DNA from: Methanomicrobiales archaeon
GTDB taxonomy: Archaea > Halobacteriota > Methanomicrobia > Methanomicrobiales > Methanospirillaceae
Direction: 5' to 3'
Length of the DNA stretch: 9,313 nucleotides
Assembly: GCA_017883495.1 (NCBI GenBank)
Contig: JADGNL010000177.1
Coordinates: forward strand, 1 to 9,313
This document shows, in pieces, positions 1 to 6,024 of the stretch. The notes under the pieces were generated by a model. It was given only the letters and a program-made list of their open reading frames with translations. It had not been told where the DNA came from and made no database searches. Each line of letters opens with the position of its first letter. Positions within the stretch are counted from its first letter, which is position 1. Made by a program: the position numbers and the translations under genes.

Positions 1-1
1 G

Positions 2-475
2 AGCCTGTACACGGTCGTCTTCGAGGACAGCGCGGCCTTGCTAGGCCTCGTCTTCGCGTTCCTCGGGATCTTCTTCGGCCACCTGCTCGACAACCCGTAC
101 CTCGACGGCGTGGCCTCGGTCGCGATCGGCCTGCTCCTGATGAGCGTCGCCTGGGTCCTCGCGTCGCGGACCCAGGGGCTGCTGCTGGGCGAGGGCGTGA
201 ACCCCATCGAGCTCGCGGACATCAAGCGTCGGGTGGAGTCGGACCCGGCGGCCGAGCGCGCCGGCGACATCCTCACCATGTACATGGGCCCGCACGACCT
301 GCTCGTGAACATGGGGGTCTGCTTCGTCGCGGGCACCACGGCCGAGCAGATGCACGAGGCGATCCACCGGATCGAGGCCGACCTGCAGGGCGCGTACCCC
401 GAGATCAACCGCGTCTACATCGAGGCCGAGTCCCTCCCGGCCGTGGCGACGGGGGACTGCCTGCGGCAGCCGTAA
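2..475 (+). CDS. Cation diffusion facilitator family transporter, C-terminal part (5' end outside window)
   Basis: The reading frame is open from base 2, so the gene starts upstream; 157 residues are visible. The fragment begins SLYTVVFEDSAALLGL, the intramembrane segment of the SLC30A9-like cation diffusion facilitator subgroup, in which an acidic ED pair sits where classical zinc transporters carry an HxxxD metal site. A transmembrane stretch (about residues 10-26), a short loop and another (about 36-53, DGVASVAIGLLL) follow. The last 100 residues form a soluble alpha/beta domain like the cytoplasmic CDF dimerisation domain, with the typical GPHDLLVNMGVCF strand. CDF proteins export divalent metals such as Zn2+ by proton exchange; the exact metal cannot be read from this part. 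It ends with TAA at 473-475, and the next gene lies 115 nt downstream behind its own promoter, so the two are probably not co-transcribed. Confidence 0.88.
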   Translation, partial: SLYTVVFEDSAALLGLVFAFLGIFFGHLLDNPYLDGVASVAIGLLLMSVAWVLASRTQGLLLGEGVNPIELADIKRRVESDPAAERAGDILTMYMGPHDLLVNMGVCFVAGTTAEQMHEAIHRIEADLQGAYPEINRVYIEAESLPAVATGDCLRQP

Positions 476-503
476 GGCCGGCCGGTACGACGTGACTGCG
501 GAG

Positions 504-522
504 GGCACCGCGGCCCGGTGCC
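504..522 (+). terminator. GC-rich hairpin after the CDF transporter gene
   Basis: GGCACCG (504-510) pairs with CGGTGCC (516-522) around a 5-nt loop, 28 nt after the CDF stop codon. No T-run follows, so it is not a classical intrinsic terminator; archaeal termination usually needs a T-rich tract. It may be a 3'-end stabilising hairpin. An 8-bp direct repeat CCGCGGCC (508-515 and 521-528) overlaps it, so the structure may be only a by-product of high GC. Confidence 0.3.
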
Positions 523-561
523 GCGGCCGTACCCGGCGGTCGCCGATCCGGGGGAAAGCGT

Positions 562-568
562 CAATATT
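562..568 (+). promoter_or_regulatory. TATA-like box for the methyltransferase gene
   Basis: The A/T-rich stretch CAATATT stands out in very GC-rich DNA and is centred 26 nt before the ATG at 591. That is the usual TATA-to-start distance in archaea, so transcription would begin at or next to the ATG and the mRNA would be nearly leaderless. This fits the lack of a Shine-Dalgarno sequence before the ATG. Confidence 0.45.
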
Positions 569-586
569 CAGGGGCGCAATCCCCTG
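569..586. promoter_or_regulatory. Inverted repeat between TATA-like box and start codon (possible operator)
   Basis: CAGGGG (569-574) and CCCCTG (581-586) form a perfect 6+6 inverted repeat with a 6-nt spacer. It lies directly downstream of the TATA-like box and 4 nt before the ATG at 591. Archaeal repressors commonly bind here to block RNA polymerase recruitment. If the transcript is leaderless, the repeat is not in the mRNA, which favours a DNA-level site over an RNA hairpin. No regulator is encoded nearby. Confidence 0.35.
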
Positions 587-590
587 CACG

Positions 591-1169
591 ATGGATTTCT
601 TTGAGGAGGCCTATCACGGCAGCCCGCCGTGGGACATCGGGCGGCCGCAGCCGGCGTTCGTGGCGCTCGAGGAGGCGGGGCGGATCGTCGGGGACGTGCT
701 GGACGTGGGCTGCGGGACGGGGGAGAACGCCCTCTACCTCGCGGGCCGGGGTCACGGCGTCTGGGGCGTGGACTCGGCGCCGAGCGCGATCGAGCTCGCC
801 CGGCGGAAGGCACAGGAGCGGGGCCTCGCGGCCACGTTCCGGGTGCAGGACGCGCTCCGCCTGCAGGAGCTCGGCCGGACCTTCGACACCGTCATCGACT
901 CGGGCCTGTTCCACGCCCTCTCGGATCCCGAGCGCCCGCTGTACGCCCGCAGCCTCGCCGCGGTCCTGCGGCCGGGCGGGACGTACTTCATGCTCGCCTT
1001 CAGCGAGCTCGAGCCCGGCGGCTTCGGCCCCCGCCGGGTGACGCAGCAGGAGATCCGGGCCGCATTCTCCGACGGGTGGCGGGTGAACGAGATCCGGGCC
1101 GCGGCCTTCGCGGGCCGCAGGAGCCCGGACGGATCGCGGGCATGGCTCTCCTCGATCACGAGGGTCTGA
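591..1169 (+). CDS. Class I SAM-dependent methyltransferase (TehB/thiopurine methyltransferase-like)
   Basis: A 192-residue soluble protein consisting of one Rossmann-type methyltransferase domain. The N-terminus carries PPWDIGRPQPAF (about residues 12-23), typical of TehB/thiopurine-methyltransferase-like proteins. Motif I, VLDVGCGTGEN, is at 36-46 and binds S-adenosylmethionine; the acidic residue after strand 2 is D61 (WGVDSAP); DSGLFHAL (103-110) matches the motif IV region; LRPGG (126-130) is the conserved turn before strand 5. The frame is open upstream to about 492, but that part encodes Arg-rich, unconserved sequence, and ATG 591 both has a TATA-like box at the right distance and starts just before the conserved block, so 591 is preferred. 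The acceptor could be a metalloid or small thiol as in relatives, but nothing local shows it. The gene appears to stand alone. Confidence 0.88.
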   Translation: MDFFEEAYHGSPPWDIGRPQPAFVALEEAGRIVGDVLDVGCGTGENALYLAGRGHGVWGVDSAPSAIELARRKAQERGLAATFRVQDALRLQELGRTFDTVIDSGLFHALSDPERPLYARSLAAVLRPGGTYFMLAFSELEPGGFGPRRVTQQEIRAAFSDGWRVNEIRAAAFAGRRSPDGSRAWLSSITRV

Positions 1170-1262
1170 CGCTCTCTCCGTATCCGGCAAAGTCGGGTTG
1201 CGCCGCGGTCCGCGGCCGGCTCTCGAGGGGAGGAACCCCCGCGGCCGCCCGTGCGAGAACGG

Positions 1263-1270
1263 TTAAATAA
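1263..1270 (+). promoter_or_regulatory. TATA-like box for the symporter/solute-binding fusion gene
   Basis: TTAAATAA is the clearest A/T-rich block between the methyltransferase stop (1169) and the fusion gene start (1418). Transcription would begin near 1290-1295, giving a leader of about 125 nt, unusually long for an archaeal mRNA. The remaining sequence between 1170 and 1417 shows no gene. Confidence 0.45.
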
Positions 1271-1327
1271 TGACGAAAGCAATACTCGCGTACGCACGCG
1301 GCCAGGCCCGCAGAGAACGGTACGTAC

Positions 1328-1353
1328 GGAGACGATGGTCTCTCGCCGTCTCC
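1328..1353 (+). promoter_or_regulatory. Alternative hairpins in the leader of the fusion gene
   Basis: GGAGACG (1328-1334) pairs with CGTCTCC (1347-1353). The same left arm, GAGAC (1329-1333), can instead pair with GTCTC (1338-1342) across a 4-nt loop. The two structures are mutually exclusive. They sit in the predicted leader about 65 nt before the ATG. A regulatory role is speculation; no known riboswitch was recognised. Confidence 0.2.
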
Positions 1354-1417
1354 CGGGGGCCGTCGCGGCGATGGTGCATTCCGTGCCGGACGACAGTCTC
1401 CGCGAAGGGAGAGGGCC

Positions 1418-3640
1418 ATGAGACCTCCCCGCCCGAGCCTGACCCTCTGGATAGTGCTGGGCCTCCTACTCGGCGTTCTCGCCGGGCTGGTCTTCGGCGA
1501 GCTCTGCTCGGCGCTGGAGCCGGTCGCCGACGCATTCATCAGGGTCTGGCAGATCACCATCCTCCCCTCCGTGGTGGTCTCCCTCATCGTCGGGATCGGA
1601 AGCCTCAAGCGGGACAGCGCGCGGAACATCGCCGTGAAAGCGGTCCTGGTCCTGCTCCTCCTCTGGGCGATCGGCACCCTCGCCTTCTTCTCGTTCCAGC
1701 TCGCGTTCCCCGTGCGGGAGGCCGCCTCGTTCTACAGCACGCAGGACCCGGCCGGGGCGGTCGACACCAGCATGGTCGACCTCTTCATCCCGTCCAACCC
1801 GTTCACGGCCCTGGCCCAGGGGTGGATCCCGGCGATCGTGATCTTCTGCCTCTTCCTGGGCTTCGCCCTGATGCTGGACGACGGAAGCGGGCCGATGCTG
1901 AGCTCGCTCAGGACCGTGCAGGGCGCGCTCTTCCGCATGACCCGCATCCTCTCCCTCACCTTCCCCGTAGGCATCTTCATCATCACCGCCCGGACGGCCG
2001 GGACCCTGACCCTCGAGGGCTTCCTGGACCTCCAGGTCTTCCTGGTCTCCCTCGCGGCCGCCGCCGTCCTGCTCGGCCTCGTCGTCCTCCCGCTCATGGT
2101 CACCTGCGTCACGACGTTCCGCTACCGGGACGTCCTCTCCGCCGCGTCCAAAGCGGTGCTCCTCGCCCTCTCGACCGGCACCGAGTTCGTCACCCTGCCC
2201 CTGATCGGCGACGGCGTGGGGAAGCTCTTCGACGGGACCGCCGGCAGCGATCCGGAGAGCGACGCTGACCTGGACGGCGAGGTCCGGACGTACAGCGAGA
2301 TCCTGGTGCCCGTGGCCTATACCTTTCCCCTGCTGGGCGCGCTCTCCCCCTTTGTCTTCATCCTCTTCGTGGCATGGCTGTACCAGAGCCCGCTGGGCCT
2401 GTGGGACCAGGTGAAGCTCGTCGCGCTGGGCATCCCCACCTTCTTCGGCTCGTCCAAGCTCGCGGTGATCTCGCTCCTGGACCAGATGCACCTCCCCGCG
2501 GACGCGTACAACCTCTACGTCGGCACCGGGTTCCTGCGCGCCTGCTTCGTGGCCGCGATGAGCGCCATGTCGATCTTCACGTTCGCCGTCATCAGCATCG
2601 CCCTCGCCACGAACCGGGCCCGGCTGCGATGGGGGCGGACCGCCCTCTCCGTCGTGCTCGTGCTCGTGCTCGTCGGCCTCGTGCTCGTGGGCCTGAAGAC
2701 GGGTTTCTCCGACCTGCTGGCCGGCACCTATCACGGCGACGACCAGATCTCCCGGATCGAGCTCCCCCGCGATCAGAACGGGCTTCTTCCGAACGAGAGC
2801 GTGAACACCACGGTCTACCTGCGGCCGGAGGACGTCCCGGCCACCGTCGGCCGCGAGTCCGGCGGCGGAGACGTGGGCCGACGGGCCGTGGAGCGGGGCG
2901 CGCTGCGCGTGGGGTACAACCCCAACTGCATCCCCTTCGTCTTCTTCAACGGGAAGGGCGATCTGGTGGGATACGACGTGGAGATGGCCTACGACCTCGC
3001 CTCGGTCATGAACATCAGCCGGATCGAGTTCGTCCCCGTGACCGGAGACACGCTCGCCGAGCTCCTCGACAGCGGGTACTGCGACATCGTCATGTCGTCG
3101 GTCGTCGTCACGGCCGAGCGGCTCGGCACGATGAAGTTCACCGACCCCTACGCCACGGTCCACATGGCGCTCGTGGTGCCGGACGGAGAGAAGGGGAAGT
3201 TCACGAACCTCGCGACCGTGCAGAAGATGGACGGCCTGAAGGTGGCGGTCTTCAACAATACCGCGCTGGCGAGGGTGGCGACGGAGCTCTTCCCCCGGGC
3301 CGAGATCGTCCCGATCGACTCGCGGGAGGAGTACTTCGTGGAGCGCCGGGCGGACGCCCTCTTCACTGCGGCCGAGGAGGGGTATCCCATGACCCTGCTC
3401 TACCCGTTCTTCGACGTGGCCGTCCTCGAGCCGATCGACGCGTACCCGATGATGTACGCCTACCCGGTGGCGCGGAACAGCAGCGAGACCTTCCTGATGA
3501 CGCTCAACTACTGGATCCGGATGGAGAACGACTACGGGATGCTGAAGCAGAAGTACGATTACTGGATCCTGGGCAAGATCCCCGGGCTGACCGCACCCCG
3601 GTGGTCCGTGGTGCGGAACGTGCTGCACTGGGTGAAGTGA
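1418..3640 (+). CDS. Symporter (SDF/DAACS-like) fused to a family-3 solute-binding domain
   Basis: A 740-residue membrane protein with two parts. Residues 1-400 resemble the dicarboxylate/amino-acid:cation symporter fold: hydrophobic segments at about 7-28, 42-62, 73-97, 134-153, 178-192, 206-231, 298-321 and 368-397, and re-entrant-like hairpins at 248-263 (LSTGTEFVTLPL) and 338-352 (GIPTFFGSSKLAV). An extra helix at 408-427 crosses the membrane, placing the C-terminus outside. Residues 494-720 are a family-3 solute-binding domain: LRVGYNPNCIPFVFFNGKGD, CDIVMSSVVVTAERLG with R568 at the usual ligand-carboxylate position, and FTDPY. Standard symporters are about 400-450 residues and lack the binding domain. 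The serine-rich and NMDG motifs of glutamate transporters are replaced, so the substrate is uncertain, perhaps a carboxylic or amino acid. A purine-rich ribosome site (GGGAGAGGG) lies just before the ATG. A gated transporter or a sensor are both possible. Confidence 0.85.
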   Translation: MRPPRPSLTLWIVLGLLLGVLAGLVFGELCSALEPVADAFIRVWQITILPSVVVSLIVGIGSLKRDSARNIAVKAVLVLLLLWAIGTLAFFSFQLAFPVREAASFYSTQDPAGAVDTSMVDLFIPSNPFTALAQGWIPAIVIFCLFLGFALMLDDGSGPMLSSLRTVQGALFRMTRILSLTFPVGIFIITARTAGTLTLEGFLDLQVFLVSLAAAAVLLGLVVLPLMVTCVTTFRYRDVLSAASKAVLLALSTGTEFVTLPLIGDGVGKLFDGTAGSDPESDADLDGEVRTYSEILVPVAYTFPLLGALSPFVFILFVAWLYQSPLGLWDQVKLVALGIPTFFGSSKLAVISLLDQMHLPADAYNLYVGTGFLRACFVAAMSAMSIFTFAVISIALATNRARLRWGRTALSVVLVLVLVGLVLVGLKTGFSDLLAGTYHGDDQISRIELPRDQNGLLPNESVNTTVYLRPEDVPATVGRESGGGDVGRRAVERGALRVGYNPNCIPFVFFNGKGDLVGYDVEMAYDLASVMNISRIEFVPVTGDTLAELLDSGYCDIVMSSVVVTAERLGTMKFTDPYATVHMALVVPDGEKGKFTNLATVQKMDGLKVAVFNNTALARVATELFPRAEIVPIDSREEYFVERRADALFTAAEEGYPMTLLYPFFDVAVLEPIDAYPMMYAYPVARNSSETFLMTLNYWIRMENDYGMLKQKYDYWILGKIPGLTAPRWSVVRNVLHWVK

Positions 3641-3650
3641 GCTTCGACCT

Positions 3651-3670
3651 GTCCGCGAACTGCTGCGGAC
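3651..3670 (+). terminator. Hairpin downstream of the fusion gene
   Basis: GTCCGC (3651-3656) and GCGGAC (3665-3670) form a 6-bp stem with an 8-nt loop, 10 nt after the TGA of the fusion gene. It lacks a following T-tract, so it is at best a 3'-end structure. A smaller stem, GGGCA/TGCCC (3724-3728/3733-3737), follows. The rest of 3641-3819 shows no gene. Confidence 0.25.
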
Positions 3671-3819
3671 CGGCCGGGGACCGATCGCTCCCGTTCCAGA
3701 CGTCCGACCGGTACGGGGAAGAGGGGCACCGATGCCCGTATCTCCGCCCGGCGCGTTCCACCGGTCGAAGACGCGGAGCGGCACACCAAGGCGGCAGGAT
3801 TCGTGATCCTCCGCGAGGC

Positions 3820-3827
3820 TTTATATA
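3820..3827 (+). promoter_or_regulatory. Strong TATA box for the four-gene cluster
   Basis: TTTATATA is a near-ideal archaeal TATA box, centred 29 nt before the ATG at 3853. The expected transcription start falls within a few bases of the ATG, so the first mRNA is probably leaderless or nearly so, in line with the absence of a Shine-Dalgarno sequence in CTTTCGACA before the ATG. It is the best promoter in the window. Confidence 0.75.
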
Positions 3828-3852
3828 ATGCGTTGCCTACTGTCTTTCGACA

Positions 3853-4662
3853 ATGGACGGGATCCGGATAGCGGCCGGGACGGACTATACAGGAGAGGGA
3901 ATCAGCAGGGGCCTGGCCCGAGGTCTTCCCGTGTATTACGGGGACTGCAACCTGACCGGCGAGGGCATGGGCATCGGCGGCATCGCGCTCAGGAACCGTG
4001 AATACACGTATTTCTCCCGTGAATGGACGGATTCGCATGAAGATGGGGTGTTCCGGCGCACATTCTCTCTCGACACCCGCGAACGGTGGAGCCTCCTCGG
4101 CCTCCCGTCGGGACTTCTCACGCGCCTCGTGGAGTCCGGGATCAGCGCGTATATGAGGCTTCCATGGCTGCAGAACGTTCTCCTGCGGCCGGTCTTCCCC
4201 CTTCGGACCCTGCTCGGAATCCACCCGCGGTTCGAACCGGTGCCCCCCCGCGGGCAGGTCACGTTCACGTACACGATTTCCGCCGGGCACGTGGACGTCC
4301 GCGTCGTGCCCGATATCCGGGCCGGCGAGGGGGACACCCTCTGTCTGCTGAACGAACTCAGCGCGGCATGGTTCACGGCCGGATGGGAAGAGGGGAGAGC
4401 GGGACGTCCGCCTCCCGGGTGGGAGAAGGTCGGCGGCGACAGAATGCCGGTCTCCCTGGTAGATCCGGTGCACGGGGTCAGGTTCTCCATGGACCGGCCG
4501 GCGGCCAGCCGTGACGTGCCGCTGACCGTCTACCGGGGACGGGAGCACAACGGCGACCACTGCTGGGCGGGTTTCTGCATCGAGCTCGGTCCCCTCGACG
4601 GCCCGCAGGAATTACCCGAAGTGCGCTACCGTATCGACATCGCGGAAGAGGCGGCTGCGTGA
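3853..4662 (+). CDS. Protein of unknown function, first gene of the prenyltransferase/radical SAM cluster
   Basis: A 269-residue protein whose family I do not recognise. It has no signal peptide and no clear transmembrane helix, though 78-123 is hydrophobic and could touch a membrane or form a helical insert (SLLGLPSGLLTRL, LPWLQNVLL). The N-terminal 45 residues are glycine-rich with several polar turns (GTDYTGEG, GDCNLTGEGMGIGG). Residues 135-155 (QVTFTYTISAGHVDVRVVPD) and 198-263 look beta-rich, so a beta-sandwich or lipocalin-like fold is a guess. Four cysteines (32, 164, 237, 242) do not form an obvious metal site; H232, H236 and D235 lie near the last pair (EHNGDHCWAGFC). Its stop overlaps the next start by 4 nt (GTGA), so it is translationally coupled to the radical SAM enzyme. 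It may bind or convert the pathway's lipid-like intermediate, but that comes only from context. Confidence 0.85.
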   Translation: MDGIRIAAGTDYTGEGISRGLARGLPVYYGDCNLTGEGMGIGGIALRNREYTYFSREWTDSHEDGVFRRTFSLDTRERWSLLGLPSGLLTRLVESGISAYMRLPWLQNVLLRPVFPLRTLLGIHPRFEPVPPRGQVTFTYTISAGHVDVRVVPDIRAGEGDTLCLLNELSAAWFTAGWEEGRAGRPPPGWEKVGGDRMPVSLVDPVHGVRFSMDRPAASRDVPLTVYRGREHNGDHCWAGFCIELGPLDGPQELPEVRYRIDIAEEAAA

Positions 4663-5996
4663 GGCCGCTATCCGGGGTCGCCCTCGTCTATCCCTACTTC
4701 ATGAGCCGGGACCCGGTCGAGAAACTCTTTGCCCCGCTGGGCATCGCCTGCCTCGCGAGCCAGCTGAAGGAGATGGGGATCGCGGTCAACGTCGAAGACT
4801 GCACGTTTTCCGGGTTCGACGAGGCAGTCGACCGTACCGCGGCATCGCGGCCCGCAATCGTCGGTATCTCCATCATGGTCACGATGAGCGGGAATGCCTT
4901 CGAGCTGCTCTCTTCCCTTCGGGAACGGCTCCCCGAAACACTCTTTGTCGCGGGAGGGCCGCTCCCTACGGTGAACCCCTCCCTGTTTGCGGATCGGTTC
5001 GACGCGGTCTTTCGCGGGGAAGGAGATGTCGCATTCCCGGGCTTCTGCAGGGAGTACCTCGCCGCGTGCCGCAGTCCGGACAACCTGGAAACCCTGGACC
5101 CCGCCTCCTACCCCGGGCTGTATTTCGTGAGAGACGGAGAGGTCAGGTCGTCGCCACCCGTCCACAACCCCCCGGAGGTCCTCGACAGGCTCCCCCTCCC
5201 GGACCGCTCCGGGTTCGATCACCGCCGATACCAGGAGGCGATGGAGAAGAACACCGGCCTCAGGCAGGCCAGCATCATCGTCACGCGCGGCTGCCCGTTC
5301 TCGTGCGACTTCTGTTCGAAACCCGTGTGGGGAAACCTTTTCAGGAAACCGCCGCTCGATAAAGTATTCCTGGAGATCGACCAGCTGGTATCCCTCGGGT
5401 ACACGAGCCTGTGGATCGGAGACGACTGCTTCACGCTCGACCGTGAATACCTCGCAGCGTTCTGCCGGGAGATGGTCCGCCGGGGTGTGCCGATGCAATG
5501 GACCTGCCTCTCCAGGGTCGACGGGCTCACGCCCGAACTCGCCGGCCTCATGAGGCGTGCGGGGTGCATCAGGGTCTACCTCGGGCTCGAATCGGGGAGC
5601 AACGAAACCCTCCGGCTCATGAACAAGAGGGTCACCGTCGAGCAGGGAACCCGGGCGGTCCGTCTCTTCTCGCAGGCGGGCATCGGCACGGCCGGTTTTT
5701 TCATGGTGGGATATCCGGGGGAGTCGACCGGGTCGATCGAGAAGACCCTGTCGCTCGCCCTCTCCCTCCCGCTCGACGAGGTCTCGTTCACCGTGCCGCT
5801 CCCCCTTCCCGGGACGCCTCTCTTCGCCCGCGTGTTCGACGGTGCGTCGTGGGAGGACTGGGAGGTCTCGAACCAGGTGAAGTTCGCCTATCCCTCCGAA
5901 TTCGACGAGCAGTGGCTCCGACAGCGGATCGGCGAGACGATGCGGGCCTTCAGGGAGAAGAGAGCGGCCTCCCGCACCGTGGACCCGATGCTTTAA
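4659..5996 (+). CDS. Cobalamin-binding radical SAM enzyme
   Basis: A 445-residue protein of the B12-binding radical SAM class. Residues 5-135 are a Rossmann-like cobalamin-binding domain: GVALVYPYF, PLGIACLASQLKEMG (27-40), VAGGPLPTVNP (97-107) and FRGEGD (118-123). The DxHxxG motif that ligates cobalt in classical B12 proteins is absent, common in this class. The radical SAM domain follows, with C212, C216 and C219 (CPFSCDFC) binding the [4Fe-4S] cluster, then IGDDCFT (253-259), YLGLESGSNETL (307-318) and FFMVGYPGES (347-356). The GTG at 4659 is chosen because a later ATG would remove the first beta strand. Relatives methylate unactivated carbons or, like BchE, form rings; the reaction here is unknown. 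It overlaps the previous gene by 4 nt and precedes the prenyltransferase by 28 nt. Confidence 0.92.
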   Translation: MRPLSGVALVYPYFMSRDPVEKLFAPLGIACLASQLKEMGIAVNVEDCTFSGFDEAVDRTAASRPAIVGISIMVTMSGNAFELLSSLRERLPETLFVAGGPLPTVNPSLFADRFDAVFRGEGDVAFPGFCREYLAACRSPDNLETLDPASYPGLYFVRDGEVRSSPPVHNPPEVLDRLPLPDRSGFDHRRYQEAMEKNTGLRQASIIVTRGCPFSCDFCSKPVWGNLFRKPPLDKVFLEIDQLVSLGYTSLWIGDDCFTLDREYLAAFCREMVRRGVPMQWTCLSRVDGLTPELAGLMRRAGCIRVYLGLESGSNETLRLMNKRVTVEQGTRAVRLFSQAGIGTAGFFMVGYPGESTGSIEKTLSLALSLPLDEVSFTVPLPLPGTPLFARVFDGASWEDWEVSNQVKFAYPSEFDEQWLRQRIGETMRAFREKRAASRTVDPML

Positions 5997-5998
5997 AA
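5992..5998 (+). promoter_or_regulatory. TATA-like box overlapping the radical SAM stop codon
   Basis: TTTAAAA contains the TAA stop (5994-5996) of the radical SAM gene and is centred 30 nt before the prenyltransferase ATG at 6025. It could act as an internal promoter giving a nearly leaderless mRNA for the last two genes. No Shine-Dalgarno sequence precedes that ATG, which fits. It may instead be chance, since a TTTAA stop context is naturally A/T-rich. Confidence 0.4.
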
Positions 5999-6024
5999 CC
6001 TCGTCCGGCTATCATGGAAATGGC

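Noticed and set aside
492..590. Longer N-terminus for the methyltransferase
   Set aside because: The extra 33 residues are Arg-rich and unlike the family, and a TATA-like box lies inside this stretch.
1466..3784. A 772-codon open frame on the minus strand opposite the transporter fusion
   Set aside because: Its translation is a run of Glu/Asp/Arg/His/Gly with no domain or hydrophobic core. It is a by-product of high GC at third codon positions of the real gene.
2374..3828. A 484-codon plus-strand frame overlapping the fusion gene
   Set aside because: Arg/Pro/Gly-rich translation in an alternative frame of a clearly real gene, with no start signals.
4229..4238. GGTTCGAACC, resembling a tRNA T-arm
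   Set aside because: It is inside a coding region and no acceptor, D or anticodon arms can be built around it.
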